Shown: positions 8,939 to 17,835, numbered from the stretch's first letter. The stretch is 64,000 bases of DNA from JBBDWJ01 sp963824095 (GCA_963824095.1 CAWGNS010000008.1:2666001-2730000); one strand, 5' to 3'. Translations and numbers: made by a program. The notes: generated by a model from the sequence alone, not told the origin.

Positions 8939-9069
8939 GCCTGGGGCGCGGGCTGGCGTGGCTGAAATTTGAAACGGGTGTTTCGCCGGGCTCGTCCAAA
9001 CAGCGAGCGCAAAGGTTGGGCCTCACCCCCATTTCTTGTTGATTTCCTCGCGGCGAAGGGGACACCGCC

Positions 9070-10077
9070 ATGAAATACCTACAAGCCGGCATTCTTGCCT
9101 GTCTGATGGTGATCGCCGGATTGTTGTTCGGCATCTACCACGGGCAGCAGTCCATGCCAGCCGAGCAGGCGACGCCAGCGGAGCAGGCGCAGGTGAATCA
9201 GGCAGCGTCAGCCCAACAGGCCCTTGGGCCCACTGAATCGATCGCACTGGCCGAGGCGGCCCCACCGCAGGCGGCACAGCCTGCCGCCGTGCAGGGTCCG
9301 CCGGACCCGGCGCCGCAGGCGAAGCCAAGCCCGCTGCCCTCCAAGCGCGTGAAACAGCGGCCCGCCACGCCGCCACAGCCGACCCCAGCGGCCGAGGCCG
9401 TTTCCGAGCCCGACCCGACGCCGGCTGTCGAGCAAGTTGCGGCCGCCGAACCCGCGTCGCTGCCCCCGCCGGTCAACGAGCCGGTTGTCCCCAATCTGCC
9501 GCCAATGGTCGACATGCCCCAGCCGGTGGCGCCGCCCGAGCAACAGTTGGTGACGGTTCCGGAAGGCGCTCCGATCGTCGTTCGCTTGGTCAACACGCTT
9601 TCGACGAACCGCAATCGTCCCGGCGACAGCTTCGAGGCAACCTTGGAGGAACCGCTGCGCGTCGATGGCTGGCTGGTCGCTCCCAAGGGCAGCCGCGTCG
9701 AAGGCCGTGTGCTGGAATCGTCCCCGGCAGGCCGCGTCAAGGGCGTCGCCCAACTCTCGTTCGATCTGGTGCGCCTGACGACCGCCGACGGCCGCCAGGT
9801 GGATATCCGCACGGCGCCGTTCGGTCAAGAGGCGGAGAGTTCGCAGGCCGATGACATGAAAAAGATCGGCTGGGGCGCCGGAATCGGGGCCATTATCGGC
9901 GCGATCGCCGGTGGCGGAAAGGGCGCTGCGATCGGCGCCGGGGCCGGAGCCGGCGCGGGGGCGGGCACCGTTCTGGTGACGCGCGGCAAAACCGCCGTGG
10001 TGCCGACCGAAACACGGCTGACGTTCCGGCTGAGCGAGCCGCTGGAAGTCGCCAGCACCAAGGCGGTCACCCTGTAG
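9070..10077 (+). CDS. Envelope protein with Pro/Ala-rich spacer and glycine-zipper segment
   Basis: 335 residues with one N-terminal hydrophobic anchor or uncleaved signal (ILACLMVIAGLLFGIY). A spacer of about 130 residues very rich in Pro, Ala, Gln and Glu follows. Next comes a beta-rich domain (VVRLVNTLSTNRNRPGDSFEA, APKGSRVEGRV) similar in style to VirB10/TrbI-like barrels, then a glycine zipper (GAGIGAIIGAIAGGGKG and repeats of GAGA) and a final strand region. Glycine zippers insert in or span membranes. The spacer could cross the periplasm. The function is unknown. GAAGGGG precedes the ATG. This layout is common in acidobacterial hypothetical proteins. Confidence 0.75.
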   Translation: MKYLQAGILACLMVIAGLLFGIYHGQQSMPAEQATPAEQAQVNQAASAQQALGPTESIALAEAAPPQAAQPAAVQGPPDPAPQAKPSPLPSKRVKQRPATPPQPTPAAEAVSEPDPTPAVEQVAAAEPASLPPPVNEPVVPNLPPMVDMPQPVAPPEQQLVTVPEGAPIVVRLVNTLSTNRNRPGDSFEATLEEPLRVDGWLVAPKGSRVEGRVLESSPAGRVKGVAQLSFDLVRLTTADGRQVDIRTAPFGQEAESSQADDMKKIGWGAGIGAIIGAIAGGGKGAAIGAGAGAGAGAGTVLVTRGKTAVVPTETRLTFRLSEPLEVASTKAVTL

Positions 10078-10199
10078 CGAATCCACTTTTGGAGTTCCCC
10101 TACGGATTGGGCCGGGCATGAGTCGGCCCGGACACGCGACCAGGGCCACCCGGGCGGGCTTTGTGTGCCGCAGCGGCTGTCACCGCCCAGTTCCTTACA

Positions 10200-10466
10200 A
10201 TGGAAACGGTGGCCCAAAATGCCGCACCCCAAGCCATGCTCTACCGCTGTCGTTCTTGCGGCGCGCCGTTGGAAGTCCGTGTAGCGTTCCGAGGCAGGCT
10301 GGTTTGGAGCGTCGGTCCGGACGACGCCGTCTTCGGCGAGCAGGAGCCGGAGCTGCGCGGCGAATCCCAGGAACCGCAGTTGGTTTGCTCCGCCGACGTG
10401 ATGCACTCGACCGGTTTCCAACTCGAGAACGGCGCGGTCTCGGCCGACCCGGCGTTTCGGGGCTAG
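10200..10466 (+). CDS. Small cysteine-containing hypothetical protein
   Basis: 88 residues if ATG 10200 is used; a longer frame begins at 10161. It contains one zinc-ribbon-like CRSC pair followed by an acidic segment and a later single Cys (LVCSADVMHS). I do not recognise the family. No good ribosome binding site is visible. It is kept because the composition and the CxxC are protein-like, but it could be spurious. Confidence 0.4.
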   Translation: METVAQNAAPQAMLYRCRSCGAPLEVRVAFRGRLVWSVGPDDAVFGEQEPELRGESQEPQLVCSADVMHSTGFQLENGAVSADPAFRG

Positions 10467-10789
10467 GCGCCGGGCGTCCCAGGCGGATTGCGGTCACGAC
10501 CGGGTGCGCAGTCGGGTACTCTGGCGATAGGGTACTGTAACGAGTGGGGACCGTGTCCCGCCGGAACTTCGCCGTCTGGAAAACGGAGCCGGCGTGCGGG
10601 AACGGAGCCTGTCGGCAACGTTCTCCCGGGGCGCGAACGCATGAGATCCACAAATTCGCAAAAGCAGTGGACTCTGCCGAACGAGCCAGCGGGACCAGCA
10701 GCCTCGTTTCCAGGCTGCCGGCCTAGGGTGCTTTTCAGCGCCCGCCGCGCGCTGTCTCCGGTTGTTAGTCCATTCGGCGGGAATCTACC
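10467..10789. other. Intergenic region without a recognisable gene
   Basis: About 320 bp. It holds GC-rich imperfect repeats around 10575-10625 (two GGAACGGAGCC- or AACGGAGCC-like words) but no convincing coding frame, promoter or terminator. The overlapping minus-strand open frame from 11359 to 10463 is an antisense artefact of the next gene. Confidence 0.4.
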
Positions 10790-11332
10790 ATGGCTTGTAT
10801 GAGGCTTCTGTTGATCGGCTTGTTGTGCGGCGGGTTTGGCTGTCTGACCGCGCAGAACGAAGGGATGCTGCCGCGCTGGGAGGTCGTCGAGCTCAGCAAG
10901 AAGCTTGCCGCCAATGTCGACCAGACCAAGACCGTGCTCGATCAGGTGCGGCCCAAGGATTGGATCCAGAACGGCGCGCCCGCCGCCTATGTGGACCAGT
11001 ACGCAAGCCTGCAAACGGACCTGCAGAACCTGCAGCTTTCCGCCGCGGCCCTGGGACGCAACCCCGAGAAGCTTTCGGTGGTGGTCGACACCTTTCTGTG
11101 GCTCGATCGGGTCAGTTCGATGGTCGGCTCGATGGCCGGGGGCGTGCGCTCGTATCAGAATGCGCCGGTCGCCGATCTGCTCGACACGGCCCGCGTCAAG
11201 AGCGACGCGGCTCTGGAGGTTCTCAAGGAGTACATGCGGCAGGTCGCCGTGGCGCAGGAAGCGGCCATGGATATCGCCAACAGCGAGGCCCAACGCTGCC
11301 GCCAGCGCCTGGCCTCGCAACCGCGCGACTGA
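10790..11332 (+). CDS. Exported helical hypothetical protein
   Basis: 180 residues with a short signal peptide ending near TAQNEG (LLLIGLLCGGFGCLTAQ). A Cys in GFGCLTA could be a lipid attachment site, but the lipobox is weak. The rest is predicted mostly alpha-helical with no known catalytic motif. GGGAA stands upstream of ATG 10790. The family is not recognised. The next gene, a Cys-rich mini-protein, follows after 36 bp. Confidence 0.65.
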   Translation: MACMRLLLIGLLCGGFGCLTAQNEGMLPRWEVVELSKKLAANVDQTKTVLDQVRPKDWIQNGAPAAYVDQYASLQTDLQNLQLSAAALGRNPEKLSVVVDTFLWLDRVSSMVGSMAGGVRSYQNAPVADLLDTARVKSDAALEVLKEYMRQVAVAQEAAMDIANSEAQRCRQRLASQPRD

Positions 11333-11368
11333 GGGAGCAAGCGGAAGGAGCAGGCCCACGAGCGAATC

Positions 11369-11599
11369 ATGGAATATTTGGAGTCATCCATCGAGTCCGA
11401 GATAGCGTCAGCCCCGAAGCATCCCACCAAGGAGGCCGCCTCGGGCGTCGAACCTACGACCGCTTTCCGCTGCTACATCTGCGGCGAGCCGTCCACCGAA
11501 ATCTGCGCGCGCTGCACGCGTGACACCTGCGACAATCACATCTGTGAGCGCTGCCTGTTGTGCAGCGATTGCTGCACCTGCGACGAACGCGCCCGCTAG
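11369..11599 (+). CDS. Cysteine-rich mini-protein (probable multi-zinc finger)
   Basis: 76 residues, with twelve Cys and one or two His in the last 45 residues arranged as CYIC, CARC, CDNHIC, CLLC, CC and CTC. This is typical of a B-box- or treble-clef-like double zinc site. The first 30 residues are acidic and probably disordered. It lies directly after the exported helical protein on the same strand. No specific role can be assigned; binding of protein or nucleic acid is a guess from the fold type. Confidence 0.65.
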   Translation: MEYLESSIESEIASAPKHPTKEAASGVEPTTAFRCYICGEPSTEICARCTRDTCDNHICERCLLCSDCCTCDERAR

Positions 11600-11609
11600 G
11601 CGTACCACA

Positions 11610-11636
11610 GTGGGGCAGGGCTCCGGCCTGCCCAAC
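11610..11636. repeat. Short palindromic repeat, family D, copy 1
   Basis: GTGGGGCAGG-GCTCCGG-CCTGCCCAAC forms a 7-bp stem GGGCAGG/CCTGCCC just after the mini-protein stop. Similar words occur at about 13340, 36567 and 59746, all in gaps. It may act as a hairpin at the 3' end of transcripts. Confidence 0.6.
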
Positions 11637-11753
11637 CCAAGACCTCGAATCCCCCGCAGCACCCCAGGCGGCGGTTCCTCCAGCACTGAGCCGCCACAGC
11701 CTCGATCAAACGGAGGCCCGCCGCGAGCCGCTCCCCCGCCCAGTTCGGGCGGA

Positions 11754-12233
11754 TTAATTCAGGCGGGCCGCAAAATCGCGAGCCACCATGTCAGCTTCCT
11801 CCTGCGGCAACCCGGCCACTCCGGCCAGATAGTTGTTGCGCGGAAACATCAGGATAGGCGTGTCGCCGTCGAAGCCAAAGTAGCCGCCGTAGGTGCCCAG
11901 GAACTTCGCGTCACGCAGCGTGTCCTTGAAATCCATCATCAGAAACGTCGCCTTGTCCGGCGAAGCGCAAGAGATGAGGAACAGCTGGTGTTTCTTGCCG
12001 TCGTGCTCGTAGTCGGCGAGGTTGCCGCCCGGCAGAAAATCTTTGCCGAACAGGTGGTTGTCGACGATTTCCATCTTCACGCGGTTGGTGGAGGGAAAGC
12101 GCCGGCTCTCGTCGGGCGGCTTCTCCACGGGCGCGGCTTCTTTTTTTTCGGCCTTGGGGGCCGGGGCCTCGCGGGCGCCGCCGCAGGCGCCCAGCACAAT
12201 GATTGCGCCAACACAAACGAATCGACGAGTCAT
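11754..12233 (-). CDS. Small lipoprotein of unknown function
   Basis: 159 residues from ATG 12233, which has an excellent GGGAGG site 6 bases upstream; the longer open frame to 12329 is rejected. The signal ends in the lipobox LGACGG, so the Cys is probably lipidated. A Pro/Glu/Lys-rich linker follows, then a compact domain containing NHLFGKDFLPGGNLADY and KHQLFLISC. I do not recognise the domain, and no catalytic motif is obvious. Confidence 0.8.
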   Translation of the reverse strand: MTRRFVCVGAIIVLGACGGAREAPAPKAEKKEAAPVEKPPDESRRFPSTNRVKMEIVDNHLFGKDFLPGGNLADYEHDGKKHQLFLISCASPDKATFLMMDFKDTLRDAKFLGTYGGYFGFDGDTPILMFPRNNYLAGVAGLPQEEADMVARDFAARLN

Positions 12234-12393
12234 CTTGGACCTCCCGGTTGGGGCCGCGGAGATTTCTGGTTGTCGCCAAGGGCAGCCGCCTGGGGCAGCA
12301 CACCAAAGGGCGGTGAGACACCCGGGCATGGGCGCGGCCTCACATGTTTCTTCTAACCCGGCAATCTCTGGTTGCGCCCGGCGGACGCTCTCG

Positions 12394-12849
12394 TCATGCG
12401 GCGCTGGCCGGGCCGGGGAGCATCTCGACGTTCGCGCCGACTTCGATTCTTCCCGACGTCACCACCCGCCCGTAGGCGCCTCCGCGGCACCCGGGCTTGA
12501 GGGCGCCCATCAGCCCCGGCGTCACATCCTCCATCAGCTTGCAGGGGGCCAGCTCGGTGAGGATATCGATGACACAATCGCCGACACGGATCCGCCGGCC
12601 AAACGCCTCCCGCAGCGAAAAGCCCTCGACCACAACGTTGGCGCGGCGTCGCCCAGGCGGCAGGTCCTTGCCCCCCAACTCCTGGAGAGCCGCCTGCCAG
12701 GCTTCCTTCTCCATCAGCGAGATCTGGCGGTTGCCGCCGCGCGCGTGGTCGCCTTCAAGCCCGCCACCCGGGCGCGCTTCGGCGCTGGCGACTTCACGCA
12801 CCGGCGTGCGGGCCGAGGGCCGCAGGTAGATGTTCGTCACTCGCCCCAT
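12394..12849 (-). CDS. MOSC domain protein
   Basis: 151 residues from ATG 12849 (GAGG 8 bases upstream); the longer frame to 12969 has an unlikely N-terminus. Features of the MOSC fold include GLEGDHARGGNRQISL near residues 30-45, RRRANVVVEG, FGRRIRVGD and the conserved Cys in APCKLMEDVTPGLMGAL. MOSC domains are sulfur-carrier or molybdenum-cofactor-related modules, and stand-alone members often act on N-hydroxylated compounds or carry sulfur. No Mo-cofactor genes are adjacent, so the substrate is unknown. Confidence 0.88.
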   Translation of the reverse strand: MGRVTNIYLRPSARTPVREVASAEARPGGGLEGDHARGGNRQISLMEKEAWQAALQELGGKDLPPGRRRANVVVEGFSLREAFGRRIRVGDCVIDILTELAPCKLMEDVTPGLMGALKPGCRGGAYGRVVTSGRIEVGANVEMLPGPASAA

Positions 12850-12892
12850 CTGTCTAGCCTCGGCGCGCTGCCGCGCAACTCTCGCCAAGTTC

Positions 12893-13060
12893 TCACTCTC
12901 CCAGGCAATGCAGCATGTGCTGCCAGAACTCCTTGCCCTCGATGCGTTTCTCGGTGGTTTCCGGAGCACCTTCCTGCCAGGTCACCACGACCGTCATCTC
13001 CAACTCGGCCCCACAGTCGCAGAGCATTTTATGTTTGACTCGTTTTTCCCGCTGAGGCAT
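12893..13060 (-). CDS. Small hypothetical protein with a CDC motif
   Basis: 55 residues beginning MPQREKRVKHKMLCDCGAEL and ending HMLHCLGE. It sits 43 bp upstream of the MOSC gene on the same strand, with GGGAA about 5 bases before the ATG. It may bind a metal through the two clustered Cys plus the C-terminal His and Cys. The in-frame open stretch that continues upstream to 14467 is antisense to lpd and is not part of it. The family is unrecognised. Confidence 0.5.
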   Translation of the reverse strand: MPQREKRVKHKMLCDCGAELEMTVVVTWQEGAPETTEKRIEGKEFWQHMLHCLGE

Positions 13061-13474
13061 GAAATTCCCGAATGACCTCCTGTTGGGTCGCCGTTGGCGC
13101 CGAAGACGCGTTCCTGGCGCCGCCGGGCGACCTCTCTTTAACGTATACACCGTTTGGACCTCCAGCCCCTGGAAACGGGGGACGCTGGAAGATCGCAATG
13201 GTTGCGTGGAAATCCCACGTGGGTGACCCGGCACTCCTGGCCGCGAATTCGTTCCGCGGCCGACTCGCCGGCCGGCAATCCGACAGTTTACCCCGGAGCA
13301 CACGCCTAGGGCCACGCTCTGGGCCGGGCCGGCTCTCCAGTGGGCCGGGCTCCCGGCCTGCCCATCCGTAGCCTGCCGTGCCGGCGGCTGCAACGCCAAG
13401 GCCCGTTGCAGCCCCAAAAACGCGTCGATCCACCGGCCGCAAAGCCTTGCTCTGTTACACTGAAACTTTCCCTT
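13061..13474. other. Divergent intergenic region between the small protein and lpd
   Basis: A family D palindrome lies at about 13340-13366 (GTGGGCCGGGC, TCC, then CGGCCTGCCC). TACACT at 13456-13461 could be a -10 box for lpd, which has almost no ribosome binding site. No gene is seen. Confidence 0.35.
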
Positions 13475-14869
13475 ATGTCCTACGACGTCATAGTGATCGG
13501 AAGCGGCCCGGGGGGCTACGTGGCCGCCATTCGCGCCGCCCAATACGGCAAAAAAGTCGGGGTTGTCGAAAAAGACCCCAAGCTCGGCGGGACCTGCCTG
13601 CATGTGGGCTGCGTCCCCACCAAGGCCCTGCTGCACTACGCCGAGCTCTACGAACATGCCTTGCACGGCCCCGATGTAGGCATCCTCTACGAGGGCCTCT
13701 CGTTCGACTACGCGAAGATGAAAAAGCGGAAGAACGAGATCGTCGCCAAGCACGCCCGCGGCATCGAATTTCTCTTCAAGAAGCACAAGATCGAGTGGAT
13801 CCCCGGCTTCGGCAAGTTGCTCGGAAAAGGGAAGATCGAGGTCGCCGACGGCAAGGAAAAGCGGCAGATTACGGCCAAGAGCATCATCCTGGCGACGGGC
13901 TCGGAAGCGCGCATGCTGCCGAACCTGCAGGTCGACCCCAAGCGCATCCTGACCAACATCGAGATTCTCGATATGGACGCCGTGCCCAAGTCGCTGGCGG
14001 TCATCGGGGCCGGGGCGGTCGGGGTCGAGTTTGCCTCGATCTACCGCAGCTTTGGCGCCGAGGTCACCATTCTCGAGATGCTGCCGCGCCCGGTGCCGGT
14101 GGAAGACGAGGAAGTTTCGGCCGAACTGGGCCGCGCCTTCCGCAAACGGGGCATCCAGATGCACACCGGTGCGAAGGTCGACAAGGTCAGCGACGACAAA
14201 GATGGCGTGGCGATCGAGTTCACCTCCGCGGACGGCAAGAAACAGAAGCTCAAGGCCGAAAAGCTGCTGGTGGCGATCGGTCGCAAGCCCAACACCGAAA
14301 AGATCGGGCTCGAAAACACGGCGATCAAGGCCGACCGCGGTTTCGTCGCCGTCGACGGATTCATGCGAACGGCTGAGCCCGGCGTCTATGCGATCGGGGA
14401 CATCGTGGCCGGCACGCCGCAGTTGGCGCACACGGCTTCGATGGAAGGCCTGGTAGCCGTCGCGCACTTATCCGGCAAGCCGGTCGAGCCGATCAATTAC
14501 CTGCAGAACCCCGGCGCGACCTATTGCGAGCCGCAGATCGGCTCGGTGGGGTTGACCGAGGCCGCAGCGCGCGAAAAGGGCTTCGACGTCAAGGTTGGCA
14601 AGCTGAGTTTCGCCGCCAACAGCAAAGCCTCGATCGTGGGTAGCCACGGCGGGTTCGTCAAGATCGTTGCCGACGCCAAATACGGGGAAATTCTGGGGGT
14701 GCATATCATCGGCCCCAACGCCTGCGACCTGATCGCCGAAGCGGTGGCGGCGATGGCGAGCGAGGCGACCGTCGAGTCGATGATGCGCACGATCCATGCC
14801 CATCCGACGCTTTCCGAAGCCGTCCAAGACGCTTTCAACAACATCTACGGCCTGACGCTCAATGCGTGA
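13475..14869 (+). CDS. lpd: Dihydrolipoyl dehydrogenase (E3)
   Basis: 464 residues, normal for E3, which reoxidises the dihydrolipoyl arm of 2-oxoacid dehydrogenase complexes with FAD and NAD+. The FAD fingerprint GSGPGGY is at residues 9-15, the redox disulfide Cys41/Cys46 lies in GGTCLHVGCVPTK, the NAD fingerprint is GAGAVGVEFA, the second FAD contact is YAIGDI, and the C-terminal HAHPTLSEAVQDA carries the active-site His and Glu. ATG 13475 was chosen because the FAD motif begins right after it; no clear Shine-Dalgarno is seen. It is followed by lipB and the E2 gene on the same strand. Confidence 0.97.
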   Translation: MSYDVIVIGSGPGGYVAAIRAAQYGKKVGVVEKDPKLGGTCLHVGCVPTKALLHYAELYEHALHGPDVGILYEGLSFDYAKMKKRKNEIVAKHARGIEFLFKKHKIEWIPGFGKLLGKGKIEVADGKEKRQITAKSIILATGSEARMLPNLQVDPKRILTNIEILDMDAVPKSLAVIGAGAVGVEFASIYRSFGAEVTILEMLPRPVPVEDEEVSAELGRAFRKRGIQMHTGAKVDKVSDDKDGVAIEFTSADGKKQKLKAEKLLVAIGRKPNTEKIGLENTAIKADRGFVAVDGFMRTAEPGVYAIGDIVAGTPQLAHTASMEGLVAVAHLSGKPVEPINYLQNPGATYCEPQIGSVGLTEAAAREKGFDVKVGKLSFAANSKASIVGSHGGFVKIVADAKYGEILGVHIIGPNACDLIAEAVAAMASEATVESMMRTIHAHPTLSEAVQDAFNNIYGLTLNA

Positions 14870-14929
14870 GCGGGCCGCTAGACGCGATTGTTCACTGGGA
14901 TCGACGTAAACTGAGACCAATGCTCCGTT

Positions 14930-15709
14930 TTGTCCCCAACCGCGGCGCTCGACACCCCGAAGCCGTTGACGCATCGGCGGATGCGGGCCGAGCGGCCGTT
15001 GGCGAACGAACTGGCGCCGGCCGGGGCCGCGCGGCGTGGCTGCGTCTGGGCCGATCTGGGCCGTGTCGAATACGGCGCCGCTTGGGGCCGGCAGCGGGAG
15101 CTGGTCGCCGGCCGCAAGCAGGGCTCGAGCGAAGACAAGCTGCTGTTTGCCGAGCATCCCCACGTGATCACGCTGGGGCGCGGCGCCAAGCGTGAGCATT
15201 TGCTGGTTTCGGCCGGGCAGCTCGAGCGGCTGGGCATCGCGTTGTGGGAAACCGACCGCGGCGGCGATATCACCTATCACGGGCCGGGCCAGTTGGTGGG
15301 CTATCCGATCGTCGATCTCCGCGAATGGAAGCGGGACGTGGTCGCCTACCTGCGTGGGCTCGAGCAGGTTCTCATCGACGCGGTCGCCGAATTCGGCATC
15401 GCCGCCGAGCGGCTGCCGGGCTGCACGGGCGTGTGGGTCGGCGACGCCAAGCTGGCGGCCATGGGCGTCCACGTCAGCCGCTGGGTCACCTCGCACGGCT
15501 TCGCGCTGAACGTGACGACGGACCTGCGCTATTTCGGTTATATCGTTCCCTGCGGGCTCACCAAGCCGGTGGCCTCGATGGAGCAATTGCTGGGCGAGGC
15601 GCCGCCGCGAGCGGCCGTGATGGAAGCCCTGGCGCGCCACTTTGGCCGCGTCTTTGGCCGTGACATGAAGCCCGCGGAACCCAACACGATTTGGGCGAAC
15701 CCAACCTGA
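14930..15709 (+). CDS. lipB: Octanoyltransferase LipB
   Basis: LipB moves octanoyl from ACP to lipoyl-domain lysines, the first step of de novo lipoylation. Diagnostic motifs are GGDITYHGPGQLVGYPI and the catalytic Cys in IVPCGLTKPVASM, with Lys in the same motif; AAMGVHVSRWVTSHGFALNV is also typical. The frame starts at TTG 14930 and gives 259 residues. The first 30 or so residues are Pro/Arg-rich, so an internal start such as ATG at about 14981 is possible. It lies between lpd and the E2 gene that carries a lipoyl domain, so this operon supplies both substrate and modifier. Confidence 0.95.
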   Translation: MSPTAALDTPKPLTHRRMRAERPLANELAPAGAARRGCVWADLGRVEYGAAWGRQRELVAGRKQGSSEDKLLFAEHPHVITLGRGAKREHLLVSAGQLERLGIALWETDRGGDITYHGPGQLVGYPIVDLREWKRDVVAYLRGLEQVLIDAVAEFGIAAERLPGCTGVWVGDAKLAAMGVHVSRWVTSHGFALNVTTDLRYFGYIVPCGLTKPVASMEQLLGEAPPRAAVMEALARHFGRVFGRDMKPAEPNTIWANPT

Positions 15710-15730
15710 TCGAGCGAGAGACAAAAAGCC

Positions 15731-17080
15731 ATGAGCGATGTGTTAATGCCCCAGATGGGCGAAAGTATCGTCGAAGGGACGATCACCAAATGGATCAAGA
15801 AGGTCGGCGACAAAGTCGAGCGCGACGAGCCGTTGTTCGAGATCTCGACCGACAAGGTGGATTCGGAAGTCCCCGCGCCCACGGCCGGTGTTCTGGAAAA
15901 GATCTTCGTTGACGAAGGGCAGACGGTTGCCATCAACACCAAGGTGGCCCGTATCGGCGACGGTTCCGGCGCCGGCAAAGACGACGAGCCCGAGGTGACC
16001 GAGCAGGAAGCCAAGGCGAAGGGCATTCCGGTGGAAGAGCCCGCCAAGGAAGCTCCCGAGCCGCCCTCGGATCCGGTCGTCACACCCGGTAAGGAAGTCC
16101 GTTTTCCGCGGCAGGCCGTGCAGGAAGCGGCCGGCGCCGGCGAGCGGATCCGTTCCTCGCCGCTGGTCCGCCGCATCGCCAAGGAACAGGGCGTCGATCT
16201 TCAGCAGGTTGCGGGCACCGGCCAGGGCGGCCGGATTTCGAAGAAAGACATCGAAACCTACCTGCAGCAGCGCTCCGAGAAGCCCAAGGCAGCGCCGGCC
16301 GCGGCGGCAACCGGAGCCCCGGCCAGCGGGGGCGCCGCCGCCTCCGATCTGTTCGCGGCCTTCCGGCCCGCGCCCGAAGCGCGCTTCGGCGAATACAGCG
16401 TCGAGCCACTCAGCACCATGCGGCAGCGCATCGCCGAGCATATGGTGCTCACCAAGCGCCTGTCGCCGCACGTTGCCACCGTGCATCAGGTCGACGCCAC
16501 CAACATCGCCAACCTGCGCGCCAAATCGAAAGACAAATTCCTGGAGCAAAACGGCGTCAAGCTGACGTTCCTGCCGTTCTTCCTGCGGGCTGCCGCCGCC
16601 GCCCTCAAGGCGTTTCCCACCGTCAACGCTTCGCTGGACGGTTCCGACATCATCTACCACCGCGACATCAACATCGGCATCGCCGTGGCGCTCGACTGGG
16701 GCCTGATCGTCCCGGTCATCCGCAAGGCCGACGAAAAGAGCGTGCTGGGCCTGCAGCGGTCCGTCAACGACCTGGCCGAGCGGGCCCGCAAGAAGCAGCT
16801 CAAGCCGGATGAGATCCAGCAGGGCACCTTCTCGATCTCGAACTACGGCAGCTATGGCAGCCTGATGGCGACGCCGGCGATCAACCAGCCGCAGGCGGCG
16901 ATCCTGGGTCTCGGCGCGGTGCACAAAGCGCCGGTCGTCATCGACGACGCCATTGCGATCCGCTCGATCTCTTACGTCACGCTCAGCTTTGACCACCGCA
17001 TCATCGACGGCGCGGTCGCCGACCAGTTCGTGACGCACCTCAAGGGCGTGATTGAAAACTGGAGCGAGACGATTCTGTAG
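15731..17080 (+). CDS. 2-oxoacid dehydrogenase E2 (dihydrolipoamide acyltransferase)
   Basis: 449 residues. One lipoyl domain has the modified Lys at position 42 (STDKVDSEVPAP). After an acidic linker comes a peripheral subunit-binding domain at about 136-175 (SPLVRRIAKEQGVDLQQVAG). A Pro/Ala linker then leads to the catalytic acyltransferase domain with the active-site HRIIDG near residue 422. One lipoyl domain fits succinyl- or branched-chain-type E2 better than most pyruvate E2s, but the substrate cannot be settled without E1, which is not in the window. It follows lipB by 21 bp. Confidence 0.93.
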   Translation: MSDVLMPQMGESIVEGTITKWIKKVGDKVERDEPLFEISTDKVDSEVPAPTAGVLEKIFVDEGQTVAINTKVARIGDGSGAGKDDEPEVTEQEAKAKGIPVEEPAKEAPEPPSDPVVTPGKEVRFPRQAVQEAAGAGERIRSSPLVRRIAKEQGVDLQQVAGTGQGGRISKKDIETYLQQRSEKPKAAPAAAATGAPASGGAAASDLFAAFRPAPEARFGEYSVEPLSTMRQRIAEHMVLTKRLSPHVATVHQVDATNIANLRAKSKDKFLEQNGVKLTFLPFFLRAAAAALKAFPTVNASLDGSDIIYHRDINIGIAVALDWGLIVPVIRKADEKSVLGLQRSVNDLAERARKKQLKPDEIQQGTFSISNYGSYGSLMATPAINQPQAAILGLGAVHKAPVVIDDAIAIRSISYVTLSFDHRIIDGAVADQFVTHLKGVIENWSETIL

Positions 17081-17220
17081 TTTGGAGGTTGCCCGAGTCG
17101 GGCGACAACCGGCTCCGAACACGAACCCGGCCTACCGACACGGGCCGCCCATTGACACGGGCCGGCCGCACTGGTTCGAGTAGCCCGTACCTGGCGATAT
17201 GGGGGTTTGGAGCCGCGGCG

Positions 17221-17835
17221 CTAGCAAGAGACCGAACGCGCCGGCGGCGGATCGGACCGGCCGCAGGCGGTGGCTTCGGAATCGTGGTCCTGCATGGTTC
17301 GGTTCACGGAGTCTTGCGTCGTAGCCCCTGGCAATCCTTGATCCGCTTGCGGCCACGAGCGGGCTATATCCCGAGACGGCTCGGCGCCAAACCACTCCGA
17401 TAGCTGCTCGGCGAAGCGGTCGCTTGCCGGCCGCGCTTTTCCCAAAGAAGATACGTAAGCATCGGCCTTGCACGGCCGCTGTAGCCGGTTGTGTAGGCGC
17501 TGCGCGACCGGTTTCTCGGCGGACCGCCCTTGCGCGGGGTCGGCGCGGCGGGGTTCGGCCCAACCGAACGGCGCAACGCCCGGCTGCGGTGGCGTGTTCT
17601 CCAATCGGATCTCCGGCTCGATATCCATCGCGGGGGCCTGTTTCTCGACCCGCGGTCTCTCTTGCGTCGGCGCCAGAGCGCCCGTTTGCGACTGCATCGT
17701 ATTGAGGCTCTGCCGGTAGCCCACCCCGTAACCGAAAAACAGCAATCCCGTAAATAGGGCCACCATCACGAAGAAGAGGACGACCACCTCCTGTAGATTG
17801 AGGGTCAGTTCGAATTTCCCAGGTCCATTTTGCAT
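17221..17835 (-). CDS. Membrane-anchored protein, probably a frame-shifted SPOR-domain protein
   Basis: 204 residues from ATG 17835 (GGAG upstream). The N-terminus has a short polar stretch (GKFELTLNLQEV), then one transmembrane helix (VVLFFVMVALFTGLLFFGYGVGY), a layout used by SPOR-domain cell-division proteins. The middle is a Pro/Glu-rich linker. After about 17470 the frame is Arg-rich and unprotein-like at first, then gives KADAYVSSLGKA, which resembles the helix of a SPOR domain. A preceding SPOR-like strand (YTTGYSG) is in another frame near 17470-17500. I therefore suspect at least one indel, from decay or sequence error. Septal peptidoglycan binding would be the expected role if intact. 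Confidence 0.55.
   Translation of the reverse strand: MQNGPGKFELTLNLQEVVVLFFVMVALFTGLLFFGYGVGYRQSLNTMQSQTGALAPTQERPRVEKQAPAMDIEPEIRLENTPPQPGVAPFGWAEPRRADPAQGRSAEKPVAQRLHNRLQRPCKADAYVSSLGKARPASDRFAEQLSEWFGAEPSRDIARSWPQADQGLPGATTQDSVNRTMQDHDSEATACGRSDPPPARSVSC

Noticed and set aside
12893..14467. 524-residue minus-strand frame
   Set aside because: Only its last 55 codons (12893-13060) look like protein; the rest is antisense to lpd.
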